Shown: positions 23,904 through 31,838 of the stretch, one piece after another
Layout: the number at the start of each line of letters is the position of its first letter
Numbering within the stretch: position 1 is the first letter of the stretch
Assembly: GCA_964386635.1 (NCBI GenBank)
Contig: CAYLRO010000009.1
Coordinates: 1 to 64,000, forward strand
Direction: 5' to 3'
DNA length: 64,000 bases
Source of the DNA: Sabulitectum sp964386635
GTDB taxonomy: Bacteria; Fermentibacterota; Fermentibacteria; Fermentibacterales; JCC-6
Program-made: the position numbers and the translations under genes
The notes under the pieces: model-generated
What the model was told of the DNA's origin: nothing
Databases searched by the model: none
Seen by the model: only the letters and a program-made list of their open reading frames with translations

Positions 23904-25094
23904 CTATTTTGACAGTCTGAGAGTATCTCTCGCAATCATCAGTTCTTCATTGGTAGGCACAACAAGTACGGTAACTTTGCTGTTGGGAGTTGATATGATC
24001 TTCTCCTCACCCTTGCTCTTGTTGGCTTCCAGGTCCAGTTCTATTCCCAGAACACCCAGTTTATCACAGATAAGCTCTCGAAGTTCCCAGCCGTTCTCCC
24101 CGATACCTGCGGTGAACACAAGAGCATCCAGTTTTCCAAGGGTTACAGCATAGGAACCGATGTACTTCCTGACTCTGTCTGCGAACATCTCAAAAGCCAG
24201 TTTTGACTTCCGGTCACCCTTCCACATCTCCTCCTCCACATCTCTCATGTCCATGGAGAATCCGCTTATGCCCAGAAGACCGCTTTCCTTGTAAACCATG
24301 TTCTTAACCTGCTGAAGAGTCCATCCCCTGTTTTCCATAAGATCGAACAGGATAGCCGGGTCGACATCTCCGGATCTGGTTCCCATCATGACACCGCAGA
24401 AGGTTCCGAAACCCAGGCTGGTGTCAATGGACCTTCCACCTTCAACTGCTGTAAGAGAAGATCCGTTTCCCAGATGACAGGTTATGGTATTCACCTCTTC
24501 AAGCGGTTTGCCAAGTACCTCTGCTGCGCGCTGAGAGACGAACTGATGGCTGGTGCCGTGAAAACCGAAACGCCTTATCCCGTAATCTTCATAAAGCTTG
24601 TAGGGAAGGCTGTATACGTAATTAACTTCCGGCATGGTCTGATGAAATGCAGTATCGAACACAGCCACATTGGGAACTCCAGGCAGTTTCTTCATTGCGG
24701 CTCTGATACCCATGATGTTGGCAGGATTGTGAAGAGGGGCCATTTCACTCACCTCTTCAAGACCCGCTAGAACCTCGTCATTAATCAGAACGCTGCTTGT
24801 GAATTTCTCTCCGCCGTGTACAACCCTGTGGCCGCAGGCCCCAATCTCCTCAAGTGAGGAAATTGCACCCTTTTCCGGGTGAACTATGATACCGAGCACC
24901 ATTTCAAGACCGGTCTCATGGTTGGGTATAGGCTTATTGATCTCGGTCTTTTCACCGCGGCATTTGTACTTCATTCTGCCCTGATCCTGGCCTATTCTCT
25001 CAATAAGACCCGACGCCAGCATCTTTTCTCTTTCACCGTCCACTACCTGAAACTTTATGGACGAACTTCCACTGTTGATAACAAGTATCTTCAT
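23904..25094 (-). CDS. ackA: Acetate kinase
   Basis: 396 residues. It interconverts acetyl phosphate and ADP with acetate and ATP, the substrate-level phosphorylation step of many fermenters. Recognised segments are VINSGSSSIKFQV, RVVHGGE, AVFDTAFHQTMP, YGIRRFGFHGTSH, LGNGSS, GTRSGDVDP and FTAGIGENG. The start at 25094 follows GAGG, and the 51-codon upstream extension is outside the family length and reads into the preceding gene. No phosphotransacetylase lies in the window. Confidence 0.96.
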   Translation of the reverse strand: MKILVINSGSSSIKFQVVDGEREKMLASGLIERIGQDQGRMKYKCRGEKTEINKPIPNHETGLEMVLGIIVHPEKGAISSLEEIGACGHRVVHGGEKFTSSVLINDEVLAGLEEVSEMAPLHNPANIMGIRAAMKKLPGVPNVAVFDTAFHQTMPEVNYVYSLPYKLYEDYGIRRFGFHGTSHQFVSQRAAEVLGKPLEEVNTITCHLGNGSSLTAVEGGRSIDTSLGFGTFCGVMMGTRSGDVDPAILFDLMENRGWTLQQVKNMVYKESGLLGISGFSMDMRDVEEEMWKGDRKSKLAFEMFADRVRKYIGSYAVTLGKLDALVFTAGIGENGWELRELICDKLGVLGIELDLEANKSKGEEKIISTPNSKVTVLVVPTNEELMIARDTLRLSK

Positions 25095-25177
25095 TTCAGC
25101 CTCTTGATCTACTTGAATTTCTTTTGTGTGAAAACAGGGATTACTTCCGTGAAACATACCGTTTTCCCGGTTATTTT

Positions 25178-26587
25178 TCAACTGGATTCTGCTGCTCTGC
25201 CGCCTCTCAGGGTTTCCATGAGAGCAAAGAGAAACGCCCATATGCAAGTAAACCTGTAATTGGTTATCAGCGAACTACTTAATGCGGCAATAAGCAGAGC
25301 TGTAAAGGAAGCGGTAAGCCATAGCGCAAGCACTGTGTTATTTTGGGACGAACTGCTTAGTGCAATGCGGAAACTGCCTGCAATTCCTCCGGCATACAGC
25401 AAAGCCAGCACCGTCATTCCCGCAAGGCCTGTGTTAAGCAGCAGCTGGAAGAAACTCCCGTCAACGTAAGGAATGGATACCACTGCCATGAGATCCGGTC
25501 TGAAATAAGTGATCTCATGACCGAAACCTGTTCCCATGAGAAGAGTTACTGGAGATTCAGTAACAGTTCCTGTAATTTCCCACCAGGAGAGAAATCTTGC
25601 CCAGAGGGAAACATCGCCTCCAAGACCACCGTCGGCACCTCCGCCTCTGGCCACAACATCTCCTGCACTGAGAAGCCCTGCAGCTGAGACAAATGCCACG
25701 GAACCTGCAGTAAAAATCAGAAGAAGGATGATCCTGGCAAGCAGAGGTGCCACTCGTATTCCCTCTCTGCCGGATCTGCCCAGTTCAGCAGTAAATGCGG
25801 CAAGCGCTCCTGTAGCAACTGCGAGCCAGAGAGCCCTTGACTGACCCAGCAGGAGTGCAGATCCCATGATGAGCAGTGCAGCAAGCCCGGGTATCATGGG
25901 AACACTCTTTACCCTCTTCCAGAGGGCAAAACCTGTAAACAGCAACCCTACCATTACCACATTCAACTCTCTTGAGCTTACCCTGAGACCGGATGTCACC
26001 CTGGTGTAAACACCTTCTCCTCCAAGAAATCCTTTTACTATTACAACCACTGATGCAACAAGAGATGCCCAGGCAACAGTTGCTGTAATCAGCCTGATGT
26101 TACGCCTCTTCTTCAGAATCCACATGCAGGGAAAAAAGAACAGATATCCCAGAATGGTTTTCATGAACATCCAGGCACTCTCCGGATCATACCCTTTAAC
26201 AAGACCTCTGAGAAAACTCAACAGGGAAAGTGCCACAAGCAGCACAATAAGCCTGCCGGAAGAAGATGAAACAACCCTTCCATCGCCATCACTCACCGCT
26301 GCCATCCACAGGGCAAAGATCCAGATCTGCAGAACAAAATCCGGCGTAAGTGAAAAGGGACCTGCATAAATTCTGAGAGAGCCCAGGAAAAGAGTGGTGA
26401 AGACTATCTGAACAGCAAACATGAGAGAGGTTATCTGAGATGGGTAGCCCATGAGCATAACTGTTATCAGAAGAAATACGGCAACAGCGGATGCCACATA
26501 CAGAGTACCAGTTACAATACCTGCTGCCAGAAGAATACATATCAGAACAAGACCGGTTTTCAGCAACCGGTCAGAGCCTTCACCCAT
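25178..26587 (-). CDS. O-antigen ligase/polymerase-like membrane protein
   Basis: 469 residues with about 10 to 12 hydrophobic helices and a long periplasmic loop. The short motif LLGQSRALWLA matches the Wzy/WaaL-type O-antigen ligase family (Wzy_C), which polymerises glycans or joins them to lipid A core. The exact role (ligase or polymerase) cannot be separated by sequence. I take the ATG at 26587, overlapping the GAF gene stop by eight bases (ATGGGTGA); a TTG seven codons upstream is the alternative. It lies between the GAF gene and ackA. Confidence 0.75.
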   Translation of the reverse strand: MGEGSDRLLKTGLVLICILLAAGIVTGTLYVASAVAVFLLITVMLMGYPSQITSLMFAVQIVFTTLFLGSLRIYAGPFSLTPDFVLQIWIFALWMAAVSDGDGRVVSSSSGRLIVLLVALSLLSFLRGLVKGYDPESAWMFMKTILGYLFFFPCMWILKKRRNIRLITATVAWASLVASVVVIVKGFLGGEGVYTRVTSGLRVSSRELNVVMVGLLFTGFALWKRVKSVPMIPGLAALLIMGSALLLGQSRALWLAVATGALAAFTAELGRSGREGIRVAPLLARIILLLIFTAGSVAFVSAAGLLSAGDVVARGGGADGGLGGDVSLWARFLSWWEITGTVTESPVTLLMGTGFGHEITYFRPDLMAVVSIPYVDGSFFQLLLNTGLAGMTVLALLYAGGIAGSFRIALSSSSQNNTVLALWLTASFTALLIAALSSSLITNYRFTCIWAFLFALMETLRGGRAAESS

Positions 26588-27059
26588 TAAAACCTGCTGC
26601 TCCGGCAACGGTTCCGGCAGTTACTTCAGCAACCCAGTTGAGAAACTCTGCGTCTGCTTCAGAAAATGCTGAAACCCCGTGGGAATCAAGATCGAGCTCC
26701 CCTACCAGAGTTCCCTCCCACAACACCGGGGCAACATACTCGCTTCTGACATCAGGGCTGCAGGAAAGGTAATTGGATTCTGCATTCACATCATCTATTA
26801 TGAATACTTCAAGGGTGTCTGCAGCCTGGCCGCAGATTCCCTTTCCGAATCCAATTCTGGTGTGTTCAGTTGCCTGCCCGGCAAAGGGGCCCAGAACCAG
26901 CTCTCTCTCTCTTTTGATGTCAACGAGATAGTATCCTGCCCAGTCATAGCCTGGTTTTTCTCTGTGCAGAAAATCACACACAGCCTGCAGCTTCTCTTCA
27001 GGCTGTGCTTTTTTTTCAAGGATATCCAGAATTCTGCTCTTCAGTTCTTTAAACGTCAT
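26580..27059 (-). CDS. GAF-domain protein of the free methionine-(R)-sulfoxide reductase family
   Basis: 159 residues, a single GAF domain. Two Cys, Cys76 (FGKGICGQAA) and Cys100 (SNYLSCSPDVRSE), are spaced 24 residues apart and correspond to Cys94 and catalytic Cys118 of E. coli fRMsr; the third, Cys84-like, is absent. The motifs DVNA and GELDLDSH fit the family, so free Met-R-sulfoxide reduction is likely, though a ligand-binding GAF role remains possible. The second ATG (27059) is used because GGGAGG abuts the first one, leaving no spacing. It overlaps the AhpD-like gene upstream and the O-antigen ligase gene downstream. Confidence 0.78.
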   Translation of the reverse strand: MTFKELKSRILDILEKKAQPEEKLQAVCDFLHREKPGYDWAGYYLVDIKRERELVLGPFAGQATEHTRIGFGKGICGQAADTLEVFIIDDVNAESNYLSCSPDVRSEYVAPVLWEGTLVGELDLDSHGVSAFSEADAEFLNWVAEVTAGTVAGAAGFNG

Positions 27060-27414
27060 GGGCATCCTCCCGTTCAGCAGATTCCCAGAGAGAGAGGGCT
27101 CGTCTTACATGGGGAATGGTGATTGAACCTCCCACCACCATGCCTATGCCCATTGCCTCTGCAAGCTGTTCAGTTGATATACCTGTTTCCCTGCATCTGT
27201 GAACATGCCACGCGATGCAATCATCGCACCTGAGAACCAGAGAGGCTGTGAGGCCCAGAAGCTCTTTTGTCTGTTCAGTAAGAGCGCCTGCATTGTATGC
27301 CTGGGAATCCACACTTAAAAGCCGTTTCATTATCCTGTCGGAGTTATCAATAACCACTTTATTCAAATCTTCTCTGTTCTGAAGAAATGCCTTCATTGAT
27401 CGATTTTCGGACAT
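27049..27414 (-). CDS. Carboxymuconolactone decarboxylase / AhpD-like protein
   Basis: 121 residues, all-helical fold. The active-site motif is Cys63-x-x-Cys66 with His70 (LRCDDCIAWH), as in AhpD-type alkylhydroperoxidases. This family reduces peroxides or acts with thiol partners. It overlaps the preceding phosphatase gene by 22 bases and the following fRMsr-like gene by 11. Co-location with an fRMsr-like protein suggests a small oxidative-stress pair, which is inference. Confidence 0.88.
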   Translation of the reverse strand: MSENRSMKAFLQNREDLNKVVIDNSDRIMKRLLSVDSQAYNAGALTEQTKELLGLTASLVLRCDDCIAWHVHRCRETGISTEQLAEAMGIGMVVGGSITIPHVRRALSLWESAEREDAHDV

Positions 27415-29705
27415 TCTCTCCCCTTCAGCCCGTTTCTCATGAGAACGAGCGCTGTCACATCATCCAGCTGATCGCCGGAACCCCTGAACTTTTCAAGCAG
27501 CTCCGTGAGTTTACTTATTACTGTTTCAGGCGACTCGCTGCTGTGCTTCTCGAGGAATTTTCCAAGTCTTTCTGCACCGAAAGGTTCTTCCTCCGGAGAC
27601 ATTGTTTCGGTAACACCGTCTGTATAGAGAAGGAGCCTGGCACCTTCGGGAAAATCTACCTCATCCATGAGATATTCAGCTTCAGGCAGCACTCCCAGAA
27701 TCAGTCCTCCACAGTCAAGGCTGCAGAAATATCCTTCCCTGCTGTCCGAATAGAGCAGCGGAGGATCGTGTCCTGCACAGCAGTACTGCATCCTGCCGTT
27801 CTTCGTATCCACCACTGCAAGAAAGAAAGTGATGAATGTTGCATCAGGCATCCGGTCGCAGAGTGACAGGTTAAGCTTGGATACGGTTCTTTCCAGAGAA
27901 AGATTTTCTCTGAGAAGAGTTCGCAGGCTTGCCTGCAGAGCAGCCATGAGCATTGCTGCTGCTGCTCCTTTGCCGGACACATCTGCTACTGCCACTGCCA
28001 TTCTTCCTTCTGACAGATGGATCACATCATAGTAGTCTCCGCCCATTACCCTGCATGGAATACTGACGGCTTCCAGCTCCCAGCCGTCGGGAACCTCCAC
28101 TGATCCCGGCAGAAGGTCTCGCTGTATGTTCCTGGCCAGTTCAAGCTCACGTTCCAGAGACTGGCGCTGAAGCTTTTCACCGAAGAGGCGGGCACTCTGT
28201 ATCGCCTGTGCTATCTGCCTTGTAAAACTGTCAAAGAGACCCCTGGTGTAGTCGAGAAAGAAGAACTGCTTTGAACTAGCAGCAATGATCACACCAAGTC
28301 TTTCACCCCGTACCTCAACAGGTGCAGCCACCAGGGATGCGATCCTGGAGTAGCCTTCTGAATTGATCTCCAGCCGGCGGAGTGTGCTTCTTCTGTAATT
28401 ATTGATCATGAATCCATGACCGGTTGCATCAATTCGCTGCCCGACTCCCTTGTACCATCTTGAATCCAGTTTCTTCAGACATCCGCTCCAGTCGCCGGGT
28501 TTGGAATGAATGTGACTGGAACCGGAGTTCAGGTGAAACCAGCAGGCTTCTGCACCTGTGAGTTTTACTCCAAGTCTGACAGCTGCTGTACACAACTGGT
28601 CAAGCTCAAAACTGGAATGAAGGGCCTGGCTGAGATCCTGCAGTGTGGAAAGCTCCCTGCCTCTCTTTTCAAGTATCCTCGCTGTGGGAAGCTGAAGAAG
28701 CATTGTTATGAATGCAAACAGTATGTAGGGAGCAATCACCATTACAACCGCTGCGTCCAGACCACCTGTTACAGGATAGGAACTTCCCTCAAGCTGGTAG
28801 TAGATATCCCTGATCATCACAACAGACACCAGGGTTGCAAAAAGCAGAAGGTACCTTGATCGTCTGGAAAGGTACTGAATCCACCTCTGGCAGAATCCCA
28901 GCATTACTGAAAGAGTCAGCAGAATGAAACTGGACAGCTGAACTTCAATCCCCTGGAACAGATCACTGCTGGAGGTGATGAGAACATTGAAACCGATTAC
29001 ATGAAGAAGAGAAACCACAAAGACCATACCTGTTGTTATCCGGTAGAGGGTTACTGTCAGAGGTGTTCTGTCTATGTATATGAAGCCCCTGAGTGCCGCA
29101 AGCAGAATTATCGACACCGCTAGAATGGCCAGCCTGAGCAGAGGGATCATTTCCACCGGTGCAGGAGTACGATTCCCTTCTGAAAAAAGTGTATCCGGCC
29201 CTGCAGATGTGTCCACACTGGTGGATGTAAGGAAAGCATCAATGAGAACACCGGTTGCAACACCGGTAACCTCTCCCAGAGTGTTGATGAAGTTGCCGGT
29301 CTCATCTGTAAATGCTGAGTCCACAAAATTTCGAACATGGCTGCTTCCCGCTTCAGCAACACTGTCTATTCTCTCTCCAAGGTCTTTTATCTTTGATGCC
29401 CTGTCTGAAGATTCTTGTATTACAGGAATCTGCTGCCTGTTATCTGATATTCCTGAAAGACCCCACAGCAGAACAACAGAGAAAAAACAGAGAACAAGCC
29501 GTCTTGAAAGGCTCAGCCCCTTAAGAAATTCACTTGCACCAAGGAAGAAGAAAAAACCTGCTGCAACAAACAGAACCCCTGCAGTCATCCTTGTTACCGA
29601 GTTCCCCAGCGAGCTGGGTGGAAACAGAATAAGAAGAAGCGCCAGAAGGATTAGAGCTTCTCTGAAAAACTTTCTTCTTTTAAAAAAACCAGATCTTCCC
29701 ATCAC
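27393..29705 (-). CDS. Membrane-bound GAF-SpoIIE (PP2C-type) serine/threonine phosphatase
   Basis: 770 residues. The N-terminal half holds several hydrophobic segments around a Ser/Thr-rich extracytoplasmic part (residues about 90-190), then more membrane helices. A GAF domain starts near residue 350 (STLQDLSQALHSSFELDQL) and a SpoIIE-type phosphatase follows near 540 (ARNIQRDLLPGS, MGGDYYDVIHL, VADVSGKGAAAAMLMA, TDGVTE), with the acidic metal residues in place. Such proteins drive partner-switching (RsbU-like) control of sigma factors or c-di-GMP pathways. No anti-sigma kinase or anti-anti-sigma gene lies nearby. It overlaps hisS by four bases. Confidence 0.87.
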   Translation of the reverse strand: MMGRSGFFKRRKFFREALILLALLLILFPPSSLGNSVTRMTAGVLFVAAGFFFFLGASEFLKGLSLSRRLVLCFFSVVLLWGLSGISDNRQQIPVIQESSDRASKIKDLGERIDSVAEAGSSHVRNFVDSAFTDETGNFINTLGEVTGVATGVLIDAFLTSTSVDTSAGPDTLFSEGNRTPAPVEMIPLLRLAILAVSIILLAALRGFIYIDRTPLTVTLYRITTGMVFVVSLLHVIGFNVLITSSSDLFQGIEVQLSSFILLTLSVMLGFCQRWIQYLSRRSRYLLLFATLVSVVMIRDIYYQLEGSSYPVTGGLDAAVVMVIAPYILFAFITMLLQLPTARILEKRGRELSTLQDLSQALHSSFELDQLCTAAVRLGVKLTGAEACWFHLNSGSSHIHSKPGDWSGCLKKLDSRWYKGVGQRIDATGHGFMINNYRRSTLRRLEINSEGYSRIASLVAAPVEVRGERLGVIIAASSKQFFFLDYTRGLFDSFTRQIAQAIQSARLFGEKLQRQSLERELELARNIQRDLLPGSVEVPDGWELEAVSIPCRVMGGDYYDVIHLSEGRMAVAVADVSGKGAAAAMLMAALQASLRTLLRENLSLERTVSKLNLSLCDRMPDATFITFFLAVVDTKNGRMQYCCAGHDPPLLYSDSREGYFCSLDCGGLILGVLPEAEYLMDEVDFPEGARLLLYTDGVTETMSPEEEPFGAERLGKFLEKHSSESPETVISKLTELLEKFRGSGDQLDDVTALVLMRNGLKGRECPKIDQ

Positions 29706-31000
29706 CCCTGCTTCAATCTGATTGCTATCTCTTCAGGAGAACCGGTGAAGATCTCCCCGCTGCCAAGGATCTTTACAGTACAGTATTCACCGGCAACCTC
29801 GTCCGGTCCCATTGTAACAACGGCTTTGATACCCTTGCGTGATGCCTCGTTGAACTGCTTGCTGAGTTTCTTTCCGGAAACATCCAGCATGACTCTGAGA
29901 CCGCATTTTCTCAGCTTCAAAGCCACAGCACCGGAAGCTCCCAGTTCATTCTCTGAAAACACTGCAATAAAAACATCAGCTGAAGCACTGTTCTGAACAG
30001 AGTCCGGTATGAGCCCATAAGTTTCCAGAAAGAGAGTTAGAGTAAGAACTCCCATCCCTAAACCGACTCCGGATATCTTCTTGTTTCCGAACAATCCGAC
30101 AAGATTATCATATCTTCCTCCACCGCAGAGAGATCTGCGATTCTCTCCGCCGGTATCCATCAGTTCGAAGACTATACCTGTGTAGTAATCAAGACCTCGA
30201 ACCACTCCAGGAGAAAAACAGCAGCTTGCCGCACCGGTTTCCTCAAGAAGTTCACTGAACCGGACAACCTCATCAAATGAATCGGAACCCTCCATAAGAG
30301 AACTGAGCCAGTTGTTATCAACAGAGTCAACTGATACCAGTTTTTCAATTCTGCACGCTGTTTCCATGTTATCGCATGAATCGAGAAGAAGCTCCGACCA
30401 GGCTTCAGGTCTCATCTTGTCCTGTTTGTCAATGGCTGAAAACACATTCTTCAGATGGTCATCTGTCACACCGCATCTGCCAAGAGCGTCGGTCATGAAC
30501 CGCCTGCTTGACCAGCCAATTCTGTAAATAGCGGGCTGTGCACCGAATCGCTGCATGATATCCTGCAACACCAGAATGATTTCAAGCTCTGCAGCAAGAT
30601 CGCCGGTTCCCAGAACATCAATATTGTACTGAAGGAACTCTCTTACCCGGCCTCTCTGCGGTCTCTCATATCTGTAACAGAGAGGCATTGAGAACCATCT
30701 GACAGGAAGCCTGAGCTCGCCGCTCCCGGCAACCATTCTGGCAAGGGAGGGAGTCATTTCAGGTCTCATTATTACCTGACGATCTCCCCTGTCCCTGAAT
30801 GAATAGCTCTGCCTGCCCACCAGTTCTCCGCCTGATTTTGCAGCAAACAGAGCAAGTGGTTCAAGTACAGGGCCGTCATACTGTTCAAACCCCGCCTGTT
30901 CAGAGCAGCTTGACAGAACCTCAGTAACATACTTTTCGGCTCTGAATTCCTCCGGATACCTCTGACGCATTCCCCCGAGAGGTTTGGTGGAAAGAGACAT
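29702..31000 (-). CDS. hisS: Histidine--tRNA ligase
   Basis: 432 residues, a class II synthetase. Motif 1 lies around PVLEPLALF, motif 2 shows CYRYERPQRGRVREFLQ, the His-specific motif reads GLDYYTGIVFEL, and GGRYDNLVGLFG is present, followed by the C-terminal anticodon-binding domain. RBS AAGGAG precedes the ATG at 31000, and 86 bases separate it from the DUF169 gene. I see no T-box-like leader in that space. It is the first gene of a run reaching to ackA. Confidence 0.93.
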   Translation of the reverse strand: MSLSTKPLGGMRQRYPEEFRAEKYVTEVLSSCSEQAGFEQYDGPVLEPLALFAAKSGGELVGRQSYSFRDRGDRQVIMRPEMTPSLARMVAGSGELRLPVRWFSMPLCYRYERPQRGRVREFLQYNIDVLGTGDLAAELEIILVLQDIMQRFGAQPAIYRIGWSSRRFMTDALGRCGVTDDHLKNVFSAIDKQDKMRPEAWSELLLDSCDNMETACRIEKLVSVDSVDNNWLSSLMEGSDSFDEVVRFSELLEETGAASCCFSPGVVRGLDYYTGIVFELMDTGGENRRSLCGGGRYDNLVGLFGNKKISGVGLGMGVLTLTLFLETYGLIPDSVQNSASADVFIAVFSENELGASGAVALKLRKCGLRVMLDVSGKKLSKQFNEASRKGIKAVVTMGPDEVAGEYCTVKILGSGEIFTGSPEEIAIRLKQG

Positions 31001-31086
31001 GCAACACTCCTTTTAAATACCCCACAATTGTGAGTAAATGAATAACCTGATTATTCTACCCCGGGGAAATATACTCTGCAACCCTG

Positions 31087-31836
31087 TCAGGGCTTCAGGG
31101 TGTATGCCTCCGGCATCACTGCCTCACACAAAACAGAAGGAGCTACCGGATAGAGTGAACCGGAAGTCTCGAACATTTCTTTCAGGGATGGAATAATGAT
31201 TTCTTTCATCTTTCTGAACGGAGCTGTAAACACCATTTCATGGTTCTGGGTGCCGCCAAACCTTCTGTCGCCTGCACATGGGAGCCCGAGAACAGCTCTG
31301 TTTTTCTCCATTGCAAGACCAATGGAGCTGCACACTGCTGCTTCTGCCACTGTGTCACCCAGAGTTGCCTCTCCTTCGGTCCAGGCGTTGGCATGAACAA
31401 GCCGCATTACCTGAGCAGGGTTGCCGTACACCACCACGGCGGATGGGGTGAACCGGGCATCCCGGAGGGGTGCAAATTGAATGGCTGACCATGGTACGCT
31501 GCTGTCACCTTTTTTGAATGTGTTTTTGAAGAACTCTCTTCCTGCTTCAGCACTGGCAGCATACTTGCCCAGGGCAGCAGTGCCGTGGGTGAATTCCTCA
31601 GGTGTAGCCACAAGACCCACGCATGCAGCTCCGATTGCACATACCATTCTATCTGGAACTCCTGAGGAGTATTCACCTCTGTGTCTCGCAAGGGAGATAA
31701 GCTGGCAGTTGTTAACCTTCAGCTCCAGAGGCTCTTTCAGGGGTCTCTCCCCTCTGGGTACAAGACCCACGGCGACAGGAAGTGTATCAAGTTTCAAAAT
31801 ACTGCAGAGAAGCTGATCCATTTCCAACGGTTCCAT
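31087..31836 (-). CDS. DUF169 family protein
   Basis: 249 residues. It matches DUF169 (COG2043): LPVAVGLVPRGE, NCQLISLARHRGE, CAIGAACVGL, GNPAQVMRLVHA, AVCSSIGLAM and GLPCAGDRRFG. The function is unknown; the conserved Cys (NCQ, MVCAIG, AAVCSS, LPCAGD) suggest metal or cluster binding, which is inference. Family members are common in anaerobes. It follows the large GGDEF protein by two bases and is probably its downstream operon partner. Confidence 0.82.
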   Translation of the reverse strand: MEPLEMDQLLCSILKLDTLPVAVGLVPRGERPLKEPLELKVNNCQLISLARHRGEYSSGVPDRMVCAIGAACVGLVATPEEFTHGTAALGKYAASAEAGREFFKNTFKKGDSSVPWSAIQFAPLRDARFTPSAVVVYGNPAQVMRLVHANAWTEGEATLGDTVAEAAVCSSIGLAMEKNRAVLGLPCAGDRRFGGTQNHEMVFTAPFRKMKEIIIPSLKEMFETSGSLYPVAPSVLCEAVMPEAYTLKP

Positions 31837-31838
31837 GG

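Noticed and set aside
29074..29721. 215-residue plus-strand ORF opposite the phosphatase gene
   Set aside because: Shadow of the membrane-phosphatase gene; no ribosome site or motifs.
31001..31086. T-box or other riboswitch before hisS
   Set aside because: The 86-base spacer is short and shows no T-box consensus or clear antiterminator; thrS and ileS spacers are likewise short.
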